This document shows, piece after piece, positions 1-10,926 of a stretch of 51,092 nucleotides of DNA. The DNA is taken from NCBI GenBank assembly GCA_902651635.1, contig CACRSC010000021.1, forward strand, positions 400,586-451,677, read 5' to 3'. Position numbers and translations under genes: made by a program. Positions within the stretch are counted from its first letter, which is position 1; every line of letters begins with the position of its first letter. Below the pieces are notes generated by a model. The model was not told the DNA's origin. It was given only the letters and a program-made list of their open reading frames with translations, and did no database searches. This DNA comes from Mastigamoeba balamuthi. Taxonomy: Eukaryota; Evosea; Mastigamoebida; Mastigamoebidae.

Positions 1-3000
1 CTGCGTGGGCGCCCGCAACCTCTCGTTCGGCAACCTCGTCGCCCTCAGCGTCGCCGGCGACTTCTCGGACCCCGTCTGGGCCGTCCTGCTCGGCGGGCCC
101 GACCGCCGCGCGCGCCAGGAGTTCCGCAGGCACGCGCGGGCCGGGACCCCTGCGCACGCGCTGCCCTCTGTCGACCTGCTGCTGCGCTTTGCCGCTGACT
201 GCAACGCGGGCGCCGACGGCGAGGCCCGCGCCGTGCAGGCCCTGGCCAGCGGGCGCCTCTCTCTGCGCCTCGCAGAGAACCCCGTCTTCTTCCCCGCCTA
301 CGGGCCTGTCCTGCGCTCCATCTCCGTGCTGAGTCACACCGACGTGCTGCCGTTCAAGGACTCGTTCGTCCGCTGCCAGCGCGCACAGCCATCCGCCATG
401 GCCGCGGTAATCGGAGAGAAGCTTAGGAAACTCGCGGCAGAGCAGCCCGAGGTGTTCGGGACGCTGGACCCCGCGCAGCGCGAGGCCTACGAGCACTTTG
501 CGGCGAGCCCGCTGGCGCTGGTCCAGGGCCCCCCGGGCACGGGAAAGTCGTACCTCGCGGCGCGCATCATCTACGCGCTGGTGCGCGAGTGCGAGGGCCC
601 CGTGCTGGTCATGTCATACAAGAACCACAGCCTCGACGAGATCCTGCTGGACGCCATCGCCCTGCTGGGCCCCGAGCTGGGCGAGCGCGTCGTGCGCCTG
701 GGCGGCAACAAGAAGATGTCCCCAGCACTCGCCACGCACACCAAGCAGGCCGCCGTGCAGCGCGCAAAGACCGAGAATACCGTACCGGGCCGCCTGGCCC
801 GTAAACTCAGGGAGACGCTCGATGAAGCCAAGCAGTGCGCGGTCGAGGTGCGCCAGTACGTTCAAGCGCTGTCGGCGCCTGTCTCGCCCTCGTGGGACGC
901 GTGGCAGCGGTTGGGCATCGACATGAAGGCCCTCTTCGGCACCGAGGTCACTTTCCTCCACTGGGCCAATCTTCCCTTTGCCCAGATCCGCCGCGAACTT
1001 CTGGCGGCACAGCAGAAGGCGTACAGAGTGGAGCAGCAGCAGAAGGGCCGCAAGGCCGAGCCCTCCGAGGACTCGCAGGGGGAGTTTGAGGAGGAGAACA
1101 GAGAGCGCGAGGAGAAGGAGGAGGAGCTCATGGCCGACGCCGGGGCCTTCGCTGCAGGCGGTCTGTCGCTTAGGGGCCACGTTGAGGTGCCCGCCGACTC
1201 GCTGGCTACGTTCGCGGCAATGCACATGCCGCCCACGGAGGAGCTCAACGCGCCTGCCGCGCCGCCGCGGAGTTTCAAGGACAGCTGCGAGCTGGTCCGC
1301 GGAGTGCTGCACGCGCAGCACGCCAAGCTCGTCAACGAGTACCTCGCGGCGCTGGAGCGCCTCAAGGAGGCGCAGTTGCCCGCGCAAGCCGCAGTGGACG
1401 AGCGGGACGGCCTTGTCCTCGCCCATACACGCGTGATCGGTGGCACCGTGACGGGCTGCGCGATCCAGCAGAGCACCATCGCGGCGGCCCGGCCGCGGTA
1501 CCTCGTCGTAGAGGAAGCCGCAGAGATCCCCGAGGCAGCGCTCGTGGCGTCGCTGTTCCCGTCGCTGGAGCGCGTCGTGATGATAGGCGACCACAAGCAG
1601 CTGCGGGCGTCCGTGGCCTGCCACGAGCTCAAAGTCCGCAAGCACCTCGACGTCAGCGCGTTCGAGCGGCTACTCAACAACGGCCTGCCGTCGGTGCAGC
1701 TGCGCACGCAGAACCGCATGATGCCCACGGTGCTGGCGCCGGTCCTGATGCACTACCCGACGCTCGACAGCAACCTCGACATCGTCGGCGCGCTCGAAGC
1801 GCCGCAGTGGCTGCAGCATCCGCTGTTCTGGTGGGACCACACGAGCCCCGAGTCGCACGAGATCTCGGGCCGCAGCGTCGCCAACGCGTTCGAGGCCGAC
1901 AGGACCTGCGCGCTAGTCAAGTTCATGCTGCGCCAGGGCTTCCCTCCGCAGCGGGTCACCGTGCTGGTGCCCTACGCCGGACAGATGCTGCTGCTCCGCA
2001 ACAGGTTTCACATACAGGCTGACCAGCACCTGGGCCTCTGCGAGGTGCGCGTCTGCACCGTCGACGAGTACCAGGGCGACGAGAACCACCTCGTCGTGCT
2101 GTCGACGGTGCGCAGCGGCGGCAAGTCGCTGGGGTTCCTCAAGGAGGTCAACCGCCAGATCGTCGCCACGTCGCGCCACAAGGTGGCCCTGGTCATCGTC
2201 GGCAACGCGGAGCACCTCAGCTCTGCGCCGCACTGGAAGCGCCTGCGCGACGCGCTGGCCGCGGACGGCTGCGTCTCGGCGGAGCTGCCTCTGTGCTGCC
2301 CGCGGCACGAGGGGCACGTCATCCGCATGGACGTCTGCTCGGGCAGCGCCGCCGGAGCCGTCCGCGGGTGCGGGGCCAAGTGCGGGGCGGTGCTCGAGTG
2401 TGGGCACCTTTGCGAGGCCGACTGCCACGGGCCCATCTACGCCCACAGGGACTGCAGCAAGACCATGACCAAGACGTTCCCTTGCGGCCACGAGGTCACG
2501 TACCGCTGCTTCGAGCAGCGCGACGCCTGCACAGAGAACGTTGTGCACACGTTCCCCTGCGGGCACTCGCAATCGGTGCGCTGCTGCGACGTGGGCAGGG
2601 CGAAGTGCACCAAACGCTGCGAGCGGAAGCTGAGCTGCGGCCATCCCTGCCTTCTATCTTGCGGCACTCCCTGCGACTCGCGTACGTGCCGTCACTGCCT
2701 CAACGAGCTGTCGTCGGGCATCGTCATCACCCCGTTCGTCTTCAAGTCGCCGCAGCCGTCTCCGTCGCCGTCGTCGCCGTCCAAGATGCCCAGCCAGCGC
2801 GACGCCGTCACCAACGGGTCGCTCTCGCTTGTCGAAACCAAGCTGCTCGTCGCCGAGGCCAAGACAGTTGAGCCCGAGGGCGGGCTCTCGGACGAGGAGT
2901 GGGCGCGCGTGGTCTCGCTACTCAGGGCCTCGGACATGGGCGCAGCTCCGCTGGACCCCACGAGCGCCGACGACCTCGCCGATGCCATTCGCACCAGCGA

Positions 3001-4825
3001 GAGCACTGAACGCGTCATCTCGATCCTGCTGCGCGAGCTCAACATCAAGGTGCCGCGCAAGTGGAGCCAGCTTCCTATGGTCTGGGTCTTCCTCGCCCTG
3101 CGCGACCTCTGCGTTCCTGGCACGCTCGGTGTCGTCCGGTCGGCGCTGGCGGCCGTCTGCAGCGACCGTACGCCAAAGGTCGACGAGAAGGTGCCCTCGA
3201 TGATCATCGACGCCCTCCGCGAGGCCACTGTCGCGCTGTGCAGCTGCTTTCGCACGAACTGCTGGGCCGCGTATCAGAGGTTCAAGGACGAGCACATCGC
3301 GACCGTCGCCGAGCGTCTCACAATTGCGACAGGCGCCGATGCCCTGCTTGACATCACGAAGCGCGCCGTCAAGCTGGGTGAGCGCTGGGGCTGTACGCTG
3401 AACGGGGGCGTCAAGTTGCCCCCGAGACGCATCGTCCACAAGAAGGGCCTATACTGTAGCGCCAACGTGGGCAAGTGCTTCGTTTCGGTCGACCTCAGGG
3501 CCGCGGACTTCGCTACTCTGATGCTCGCCGACAGGAAGCTCGTGCTCTGCGCGACCACGTGGGCAGAGTTCGTACACGAGGCCTCACTGGTCACCGCGCA
3601 CTCGCACCCCTTCACGCCGATGCCGGGCATCGAGGCGTTCAAGGCGCTGCGGACGCGCGTGCTCGGCATGCTGTGCCACCAGAAGAACGCCGCGCTGCAG
3701 GGCCACGTGCTCTGTCTGCTCGCCCGCGCGGTGGCCGTGTTCTGCGCCGAGGAGGAGGGGAGCTCGCACATAACGAAGGTGTTTAGGTTCTCGTGCGACG
3801 AGCTGCTGCTCGAGGTCGACCGCCCGGAGAACCTCGAGGGGGCAGCGCAGCGCGTGTCCAGGGCAGTCAAGGCGATGCTGCCCAAGCTGAGCGAGCACGT
3901 GAGGGTCGAGGCCTTTGTGCTGAGGACGAGGGATGTGGACCCCGCGGACGAGCCGCTGCTGCTCGAGGAGGACGCGGAGAAAATCGTCATGACGCAGTAC
4001 GAGGAGGAGATCCTGCGGAGCGGGCACGCGGCGATGCGGGGCCCGCGCCACGTGGACGAGAAGTTCTACATGGACGCCGAGTGGGCTGACACCTCGCCGA
4101 GTCCCAAGAAGAGCAGCAGCTACTACGTCCGCGAGCTTCACGACAAGGTCGGCGTTGTCTCGCAGGTCCCCAAGTGCCTTCCGCGGTCGCTTCTCGGCAA
4201 GGTCTTCTGCGAGCTGGCGAGGAGCTATCTCCCTGGCTCTGCAGTGGAGAGCGAGACCGTCGCACAGGAGCAGTCGCAGGAGAAGCCCTGTGGCGTTGGT
4301 ACTGCGTCGCAGCAGCAGGAGGTCAGCAAGAGCGCCGACCATCCGGCTCCGCAGTACTCGATTGGGGGCCTGTCGTTCGATTCGCCCACAGACGTCACAA
4401 AGCACTGCAAGTCGCTGCTGTCAAAGGTACGTGGAGCTCCCTTGGCCCGCGCCTTCTCACTGGCTGAGTTGTCGCCACTCCTGCCGGCACGCGCGCCGTA
4501 GTACAAGACCGCCGGCGGGGTGGGCGTCGTCGTGTCGGAGGAGGACAAGAAGTTCCTGATAGATCTCATCAATCAGGGGCACCCGGCGCCGGATACGAAG
4601 CTGCGGTCCAGAGTGGCCCAAATTGAATTGGGGATGCAACCGGAATACGGCAAGTTGTGCTTCTACATTGCCCACGCCAACGGGCACAAAGTCGACTTCA
4701 GTTACCAAAAAGTGAGTATCGTCACCCCCCCCCAAGTAACTTGTTTTCTCTGACTCACCGGACACGTCCGTCCATCGTCTTTGCAGTGCGTAGCTGGCCT
4801 GCAGGGCAATGGCGCAGATGTGTGA
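1..4825 (+). CDS. NFX1/ZNFX1-type superfamily 1 helicase, 5'-truncated by window edge
   Basis: Exons ..4426, 4502-4711 and 4787-4825; both introns are phase 0 (GTACGT..TAG and GTGAGT..CAG). The true start lies upstream. Seen: UPF1-like helicase core with Walker A GPPGTGKS near residue 175 of the visible part, a DEAD-box equivalent EEAAE near residue 503 followed by GDHKQLR, and late motifs VDEYQGDE and ATSRHK. Then comes a Cys/His-rich NFX1-type zinc-finger array at about residues 763-900, with repeated CGH and C-x3-C patterns. Roughly 600 further residues match nothing I recognise. This order is that of ZNFX1-like proteins, RNA helicases linked to small-RNA inheritance and antiviral sensing in animals; the role here is inferred only. 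A charged linker interrupts the core after about residue 340. The C-terminus lacks the RZ-type finger seen in animal ZNFX1. A decayed partial copy lies at 14560-14865. Confidence 0.88.
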
Positions 4826-5204
4826 AAAAGTGAGAATGAGAATCTAGTTATACCCTGAAGTCCGGGAAGAGGAGCCAGTCCAAGTAGTGTTCCAGGTGTC
4901 CAGCCTTCCACCTCGTCATCGAGAGAGAGTGAGCTTGAAGAGTGAGAGGATGCTGCTCGCAAGCTCACCTGCATTGGCGGGCGACAGAGCAGAGGCAATT
5001 ATATGTCACAGAAATTGATTGTTGCTCAACAAAAAGACAAAGCATCTATGCTCGGAGCTCTGTGAGTACGGCAAGCATACGGCTGTGCGGAAATGTCTGC
5101 TGGTTCACCGATCATGATTCAATTATTCCCTCCGGACATTCAGCATTCCGATTTCAATGAAGTTCCAAAACGGGTTGCAACCAATTCACACGGGCCAGAA
5201 CCGG
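4826..5204. other. Intergenic stretch between convergent genes
   Basis: This is the 3' flank of both the helicase gene (+) and the first four-helix membrane gene (-). Composition drops in GC after about 4990. I see no coding segment, RNA gene or clear repeat. Confidence 0.5.
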
Positions 5205-5844
5205 TCAGTCGACGTGGACGTCGTCTCTCTGCGCCAGTTCGAGATACCTCTGCGTTGTTGGTTGGCGCTTGGGCAGCACGAGGCACACAGCGCTGATGAC
5301 CAGCCCGAGGCCCAGGACAGCGACCTGCGCCACCGAGACCTCCTGGGGCTGCAGGCCGCCGCCGTCATCATGATCGCAGTCTCCAGAGTCTCCGAAGCCC
5401 TGAGAGCCCGACAGGCCGTCTGCCAGTACGCTGCCTTCCGGGCCGAGCAGCTGCAGGGCGAGGGCCAGGTGCGCGAGGCTCAGAGCAAACGCAACTGTCT
5501 GAAACAGCATCGATGCCCTCATCTCTGCGTGCACCAAGTCCGGGCTTGATAACAGAGCAGAAGAGCAAGAACCGCTGCTCACCTATTGGTTTGGGAAACG
5601 TGGCGGCGCTGCACGCAGCAGCGACGCAGGCAGAGGAGAAGAGCTCGAAGGCTGCCCAGGACACGTTGAGGACGTCCACCGCGGGCCCCGAGACACCGAG
5701 GAGCGCCGGGGCTGCGTTGTCGCAGGGCGGCTCTCTCGGGTGCAGCCAGAGGCTCAGCACCCCCATAGGCATCGCCACCGCGATGCAGGCCGTCCTGGCC
5801 ACCCCGCAGCGGAGGGCCATGCTGCGCGCACGCGCTGCGCCCAT
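5205..5844 (-). CDS. Small four-helix membrane protein, family member 1 (intact)
   Basis: Exons 5844-5583 and 5524-5205; intron GTGAGC..GCAG, phase 1, giving a split glutamate codon. The product is about 193 residues. Four hydrophobic segments fall near residues 12-32, 58-84, 95-112 and 150-172. The first has the family signature CGVARTA followed by LWLHP, and the last is preceded by EVSVAQVAV and followed by LPKR. The second segment follows a VDVLN motif. I know of no named family with these motifs; helix number resembles MARVEL or claudin proteins, but no signature of either is present. It is the only cluster member on the minus strand, facing away from its six relatives. Function unknown; membrane location is inferred. 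Confidence 0.75.
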
Positions 5845-6418
5845 TCGAGTGCTAGGAGTGCTTCTCCTCTTACTTAAAGTGCTGCCGGCAATGGATGTAG
5901 GTAGCTCGAGCTACTCCGAAACCAGAGGCCTTATTGAAATGCCTGCGCGTCAGAGATAAACACTAAGTGGCAGAGCCCCCAAACGTTTTGGAAACCGGTG
6001 TGCAAGATAACTATGAAGTTTCCTGATAATTGCAGATTTGAAACTAGTCACGGGGAAAAGGCGTTGAGCACAGACAGGTCCCAATGAGTCTCTCTGCAAG
6101 CTCTCTTTCGTTCTACGTGGAACACCGGATTGCTCTCTCGATTCCGACTCGTCAGAACTAACGAAGAAACCGGAAACAGATGCGCCAGGCATTGCACCAA
6201 AAACGTCCTGGAATTGTACTTCCAGAAGCACATCGGGGATTGCAGTTCTTTTCCTGTGGCATTGTCCCACGTCCGCATTCGCCCACTGAATCGTTAGTTG
6301 TGGTCTGCGGAATTGGCCGCAGAGGCATCCTCAGAGAAAATGACTCGATTTTCGTGCATTTGAGAACAGAACGGCGCTCATAGACGTGTCAATAGTCCCC
6401 AAACGAATCTGCTTCCGA
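5845..6418. other. Intergenic region between divergent family members
   Basis: This holds the upstream regions of member 1 (-) and member 2 (+). No convincing coding sequence or RNA gene is visible. Confidence 0.45.
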
Positions 6419-6848
6419 ATGCGTGCCCGAGGCGTTGCAATTGGCTGCGGGGCTGCCAGGACAGCGTTGGCGGTGCTGGCCATGCCGGCCATCGGCGTCG
6501 GCCTGGTGCTGCACCCGGAGCACGCCTGCGACTGCTTCGCCCTCCTCTTCACCTACGCGGTGGATGCTCCCAATGCGTTATGCGCCGCCGTCGAGGTCGT
6601 ATGCTCCCTCTTCTGCCTCGCGGCTGTCATCTCGGCACAGACGTACGGAAGCCGCAGTGGTCAGTTATGGTTCCTCTGTCCTCTTTATCCCCCGCGACTT
6701 CAACTTCGCTGTGTCGGCGGCAGAGGCAGCCGTCGTGGTCGTCGAGTTTCTCGTCAGCGTTGCCTGCTTCTTGTGCTGCCCCCTGCCGAGCAGAAGACGG
6801 CTGCCAAGTCGAAGGAGGGCAGCGACACCAACGCAGACCTCGACATGA
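6419..6848 (+). pseudogene. Four-helix membrane protein family, member 2 (broken, third helix lost)
   Basis: An ATG at 6419 opens the family N-terminus (CGAARTA, then LVLHP) and the second helix after VDAPN, in one frame to about 6655. The fourth helix (FAVSAAEAAVVVVEF, then LPSRR) continues in a different frame and stops at 6848. The region that should hold the intron, third helix and loop is essentially absent, and no consensus splice pair restores the frame. I read this as an internal deletion plus frame change. A short unrecognised intron could rescue it, but the third helix would still be missing. Confidence 0.6.
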
Positions 6849-7130
6849 GCGTCCTTGGCACAGATCCCAGCCTCCTCGGTCTCACTCTTCCCAACTATGA
6901 CGAGACGAGGACCACAGTCTGTGAACCGAAACTGCACACAACACTTGTGAGAGTAGAAAAATGACACACCGAATGCCGATGCTCTGTCCTGGATGAGGCG
7001 CTCCGGGACATCTAACAGCGGTCATCCCCCGCTCGCTTATCATAAATTCTGGATAATGTTGCAGCATTTCAGATTCGTAAGACCCTCTCTTATTGTAAGC
7101 AATACGCGCACCATTAAGGCTCACACCGAC

Positions 7131-7730
7131 ATGGAAGCTCTGGCCCGTGGAATGGTTCTATGGTGCGGCGCCGCCAGGGCTGTGGCAGTTGTGCTGGCGG
7201 TCCCTCCCGGCGTGCTGGGCCTGTGGCTGCATCCACAAGAGGCTCCCTGCGCTGGCGCGGCGTTGGCATCGGCATCTCAGTACGAAGTTGATGTGCCAAA
7301 CCTCGCCTGCGCTACCGTCGAGACGCTCTGCTCTGCTATCTGCGTTGTGGCTGCCTTTCGCTGGAACGTTCCGCAGCCCCTCAGGTATTTCGCCCCCGTC
7401 GGAGACCTCGCCCTCTTCCTCACAACCGTCGACCAGCGAAAAGGGGGGCGTCTGTGTGCCAGTGCGTCGCATTCGTGCTCTGCCTCGTCCACTTGGGATT
7501 TGCCGTGGATGCTCATCACCAACGAGAGCGGATCTGTCGAACAGTCAAGCGAGTGCGGCGGCTTTGAGCCAGAGGGCGTCTCTGTTGCCCAGCTGGCTGT
7601 GGTGGTTCTCTCGCTGGCTGTGAGCATTGCATGCCTCTGCATGCTGCCGCAGCGTGAGTGCGAGGCAAACAGACATCTTCGAGACAGCTACGACTGTGTT
7701 CCCCACAGACCCTCGTACTCGTTCACGTAA
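7131..7730 (+). pseudogene. Four-helix membrane protein family, member 3 (probably frame-broken)
   Basis: An ATG at 7131 starts a family N-terminus (CGAARAVAV, LWLHP). Helix 2 follows VDVPNLAC, and a donor CAG|GTATTT lies at 7384/7385. Helix 3 (QCVAFVLCLVHLGFAVD) is visible around 7460-7515 but in a frame one base off from the following loop and helix 4 (EGVSVAQLAV, then LPQRE). The tail DSYDCVPH before the stop is shared with member 6. One extra base near 7519 accounts for the break, so it is either a recent pseudogene or a sequencing error in an otherwise well preserved copy. Confidence 0.6.
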
Positions 7731-8121
7731 ATTTACTGCGTCTGTTCGTACCGGGCCCAATTCATGTGGTCTTCCTCGGCTCCTCCTCGCTCCGGATCTC
7801 CGACCTTTCTGAAAGAGAAGCAAGGGCCAAGGCCACAACGGCCGGCAGCTCAGCTCTCTTGGCCCAGAGCCCATCATGGCGGCGCGATAGTGGTCCTCTG
7901 AACCCTTTGCGGCTGCACACGTCCGAGGGCGATTCTGGCCATTTCCTGCACTTTCACCCACGGTGTCTCTGCGCCTCTCAGGAGGTGCATACCGCACTGT
8001 GTGCGCCATCTTTCCGGAAAATGACGAGTCTTAGGTGTAAAAAACCCCTCGGTCAGGCACACGACTGAATCAAACTTGATTGGCTGTTGGTTCTGCCGAG
8101 CAGGCCCTAGCGCCGTTGGCC
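7731..8121. other. Intergenic spacer in the membrane-protein cluster
   Basis: About 390 bases between members 3 and 4. No coding or RNA feature that I can support. Confidence 0.4.
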
Positions 8122-8748
8122 ATGCTATCCCGCGTTGTGGCTGTGGGGTGCGGAGCGACCAGAACGGTGTTCTCTCTGCTGGCGCTGGCGACAGTCGTGA
8201 TGGCCCTGCTGGCCCAGAGCCCCAAGGACCAATGCGACCTGTTCGCCCCTGCAGTCGCCTACACGACGGGAGTGCCCAACGTGGCCTACGCTGTCGCAGA
8301 TGTCCTCTGCTCTCTCGCATGCGCGGCAGCTGTGCTCTGTGCCCCGAGGTATGCACGCAGAGGTGAGCGAGCCCACAGGAGGCCATGGGGTCGTGTCGAC
8401 TGCACTTCTGACCTGCCTGTCGTTGCCCCAACAGAGAGAAGGGCTTCTGCAGCTCTTCATGTCAGCGTCCTGGTGCTGAGTGTGGCCCACCTGGTGCTCG
8501 CGGTGCAGGTCGCGATGGTCAGGAGCGGCAGAGCCGCAAGCCCCTCGGGCAACAACTGCGAGAGATCATTCAGAACGCCAACCAGACTCTCAATAGCGCA
8601 GATCGCGCTGGTGTCCGCCGCACTGGCCGTCAGCGCGGCCTGCTTCTTCGTTCTGCCTCCTCGAGAGTTGCGCTGCTCCAGTTCCAGCGGTGACTGCGGC
8701 CCGCAGAGCCACGCCTCCGTCGAAACCCCGAATGGGACAACCTGCTGA
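8122..8748 (+). CDS. Small four-helix membrane protein, family member 4 (intact)
   Basis: Exons 8122-8362 and 8435-8748; intron of 72 bases (GTGAGC..ACAG) in phase 1 with the same split glutamate codon as member 1, so the intron position is ancestral to the family. The product is about 184 residues with helices near 10-32, 50-75, 87-106 and 135-155. Motifs: CGATRTV, a GVPNVAYA stretch opening helix 2, VLSVAHLVLAV as helix 3, LSIAQIAL opening helix 4, and LPPRE after it. The tail is Ser-rich and diverges from its neighbours. Function unknown. Confidence 0.75.
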   Translation: MLSRVVAVGCGATRTVFSLLALATVVMALLAQSPKDQCDLFAPAVAYTTGVPNVAYAVADVLCSLACAAAVLCAPRYARRGERAHRRPWGRVDCTSDLPVVAPTERRASAALHVSVLVLSVAHLVLAVQVAMVRSGRAASPSGNNCERSFRTPTRLSIAQIALVSAALAVSAACFFVLPPRELRCSSSSGDCGPQSHASVETPNGTTC

Positions 8749-8927
8749 GTGGCGCAGGCAGACGGACCCCTCTTGCTACCAGAGTACACCAGAACGATGA
8801 GCGTGTTCATTTGCCAAAACGACGAACCCTGCGGACCACCCGTTTTCGGGCATTGCATTGGATTGACCGAATAATCGTTGAAATCCGAACTCTCTCGCCG
8901 CAGTCAGAGACGACGTCCAGCGAGGAT

Positions 8928-9511
8928 ATGGAAACGCGCGCACGTGGTATCACTCTGGCGTGCGGAGTCGTGCGGATTGTGTGTGCTGCTCGCGTTCCCT
9001 GCTGCCGTGCTGGCCCTTCGGCTCCACTCCAAGGACGCCATCTGCGACGACGATGCCGTCTTCTCCGCCTTCTCCGCCGACGCCGTGGACATCCCGAACG
9101 TGGCCTGCGCAGTCGCTGAGGTCCTGTGCTCTGCTGCGTGCCTCGCCGCAGCATACCGCGCTCGACAGACCCGCGGCCGCGCGGGTTCCGTGCACGACAG
9201 GGAAAATGAGGAGAGCTGCCCTGCGACAAAGGTCTCGGCAGTGCGCTGCGTTGGCCCTGGGCGCGGTGCACCTGGTGCTGTCAGCGCGTCTCCTCCGCGT
9301 GAGCAGGGGAGGCGCAGCAGAGGGCTCTTCAAGCTCGGACAGGGCAAACTGCGACTCAGGTGGGCCAGAGCCCGACGGCGCAACTATCGCCCAGGTGGTG
9401 GCGCTGAGCCTCGCGCTGGCTGCCAGCGTCGGGTGTCTGCTGCTACTGCCCCAGCGTGAGACCGACACACGCCGGCACCTCGAGGAGGACACCGACTACC
9501 ATCTCGATTGA
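8928..9511 (+). pseudogene. Four-helix membrane protein family, member 5 (multiple frame breaks)
   Basis: An ATG at 8928 begins METRARGITLACGVVRI and then loses the frame. The rest of helix 1 (LLAFPAAVLALRLHS), and helix 2 after VDIPNVAC, read in the next frame to about 9180. Helix 3 (QCAALALGAVHLVLSA), the loop, helix 4 (ATIAQVVALSLALAASV) and LPQRE with tail HLEEDTDY read in the third frame to a stop at 9511. No splice pair of reasonable length joins the last two parts, so the ancestral intron seems deleted. Confidence 0.65.
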
Positions 9512-9752
9512 CGGCAGAGGCCATCCATCAACCTAAGCTTCGTTATTGTTTGGAAGGACCGCCCCTGCTTTGCGGCAAAGGTGGATTCTGAATCCGAGTT
9601 CATTGCAGTTGGTGTCTCACTACCGGAATCAAGAGCGGATGTGTGCCGCCCTTTTCATATGAATGTACCAGCATTTCCTCGTCTGGTGACCGTATCGGTC
9701 TCACTCGGAACCCGCTCATCTCTACATACTCTCTCACACCCAACCCCAAGCC

Positions 9753-10379
9753 ATGGACGCCCACGCCCGCATCACAGTCATCTGGTGTGGTGTAGCCAGG
9801 ACCGCGATCGTTGCTACTGCGGCCGCTGCTGGCATGCTGGCCCTGTGGCTCCACCCAAGGTCCCTGTGGTGCGACCCAGTTGCAGCGCTCGCCGTCGGTA
9901 CCCCCAACGTGGCCTGTGTTCTGTGCGAGATTCTCTTCTCCACTGCCTGCATCGTGGCCATCTCTAAGGCTGCAGTGTATCACAGTCACCCTGGTTCCTC
10001 TTTCTTTTCCCTCCTTTTCTCCTCACCGAAAAGTGCAGCCAAAGTGGCTTCGGAGCTCTGCCACTCTGCTGCGTACTTGCTGAGCCTGATGCACTTAGCC
10101 CTCGGCGTGGAGTTGCTCATTCTCGCTGGCAGTTATTCAGTGAGAAAGGGAGAGTGCAGCCAAAATGGAGGCTTCAATTCAGAGGGAGTTTGCGTCGCAC
10201 AGCTGGTCGTTGTGTTCCTCGAGCTCTCCGCCTGCCTCGCATGCTTCTGCACGCTGCCACAGAACGAACCAGAACCGGAGGTCTATGGGTACCTCAGGGG
10301 GACCTACGACTGCGTCCCTCACGAGCACTCGTACACCAAACTGAAGACCAAAGGCACAAACGGACAGGGAAATCCTTGA
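9753..10379 (+). CDS. Small four-helix membrane protein, family member 6 (open frame)
   Basis: An ATG at 9753 opens an uninterrupted frame of 208 codons. Helix 1 follows CGVARTAIVAT and ends LWLHP; helix 2 follows GTPNVAC; helix 3 is YLLSLMHLALGVEL; helix 4 follows EGVCVAQLVVV and ends LPQNE. The tail GTYDCVPHEHSY matches member 3. A pyrimidine-rich 45-base stretch at about 9990-10034 (weak donor CTG|GTTCCT, acceptor GTGCAG) sits where the family intron lies. It could be spliced without changing frame, shortening the product by 15 residues. Function unknown. Confidence 0.72.
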   Translation: MDAHARITVIWCGVARTAIVATAAAAGMLALWLHPRSLWCDPVAALAVGTPNVACVLCEILFSTACIVAISKAAVYHSHPGSSFFSLLFSSPKSAAKVASELCHSAAYLLSLMHLALGVELLILAGSYSVRKGECSQNGGFNSEGVCVAQLVVVFLELSACLACFCTLPQNEPEPEVYGYLRGTYDCVPHEHSYTKLKTKGTNGQGNP

Positions 10380-10389
10380 AACATCATTA

Positions 10390-10412
10390 GTGACTCTCTC
10401 TCTCTCTCTCTC
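10390..10412. repeat. CT/GA microsatellite
   Basis: A run of about ten CT dinucleotides directly after the stop of member 6. Confidence 0.7.
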
Positions 10413-10616
10413 TGCCTCTCGTCATTTTCCGAGGACGAATTCGAGGAAGACATTTCCCGAACGAATTTCGCCGAGAGGGTCATGCCGAGGGTGTTCGGGA
10501 TCTGAGTCCTCGTCTTCACCACGTTCATGGTCTGTCCAGCTTGTATGTGGTTGCTTTCTCGTCCGTGTCTGCTGGTTCTTGGGGCCTTTTTTTCCCCGCG
10601 GGAATCGAATCGCTCC

Positions 10617-10926
10617 TCCGACCGCCGTGGACTCGCTGGTCGCCGTCTGCCGTTCCAACTCGCTCGACGCACTGCGGGCCTCTGTGGGGGCGCCTGTCTC
10701 TGTGGGGGGCTACGCTGCGGTCCGCCTGCTGGAGCAACTCTACGAGCGCCTCGTGGTCGCCGAGGGCGACGACGTCAACGACACGCAGCACGCGGCCGTC
10801 TCAGGGGCCATCGCCAAGGCCGACCGCTGCCTGCGCGACGGCGTAGACGAGTACCAGCATGTGCTGGCCGTGGGCTCGCGTGTCATGCGGCAGCTCTGCA
10901 GCGCCTCGTGCCCCCCAGGAGCATAA
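10617..10926 (+). pseudogene. Isolated coding-like fragment, unknown protein
   Basis: An open segment with the strong G/C third-position bias of real genes here. It reads VDSLVAVCRSNSLDAL, then an amphipathic helical stretch, and stops at 10926. No ATG or good acceptor lies just upstream. Coding-like text continues in another frame to about 11150, including GRTAVDVAQQW, faintly ankyrin-like. I think this is a remnant of a helical-repeat gene; an exon of an unrecognised gene remains possible. Confidence 0.3.
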
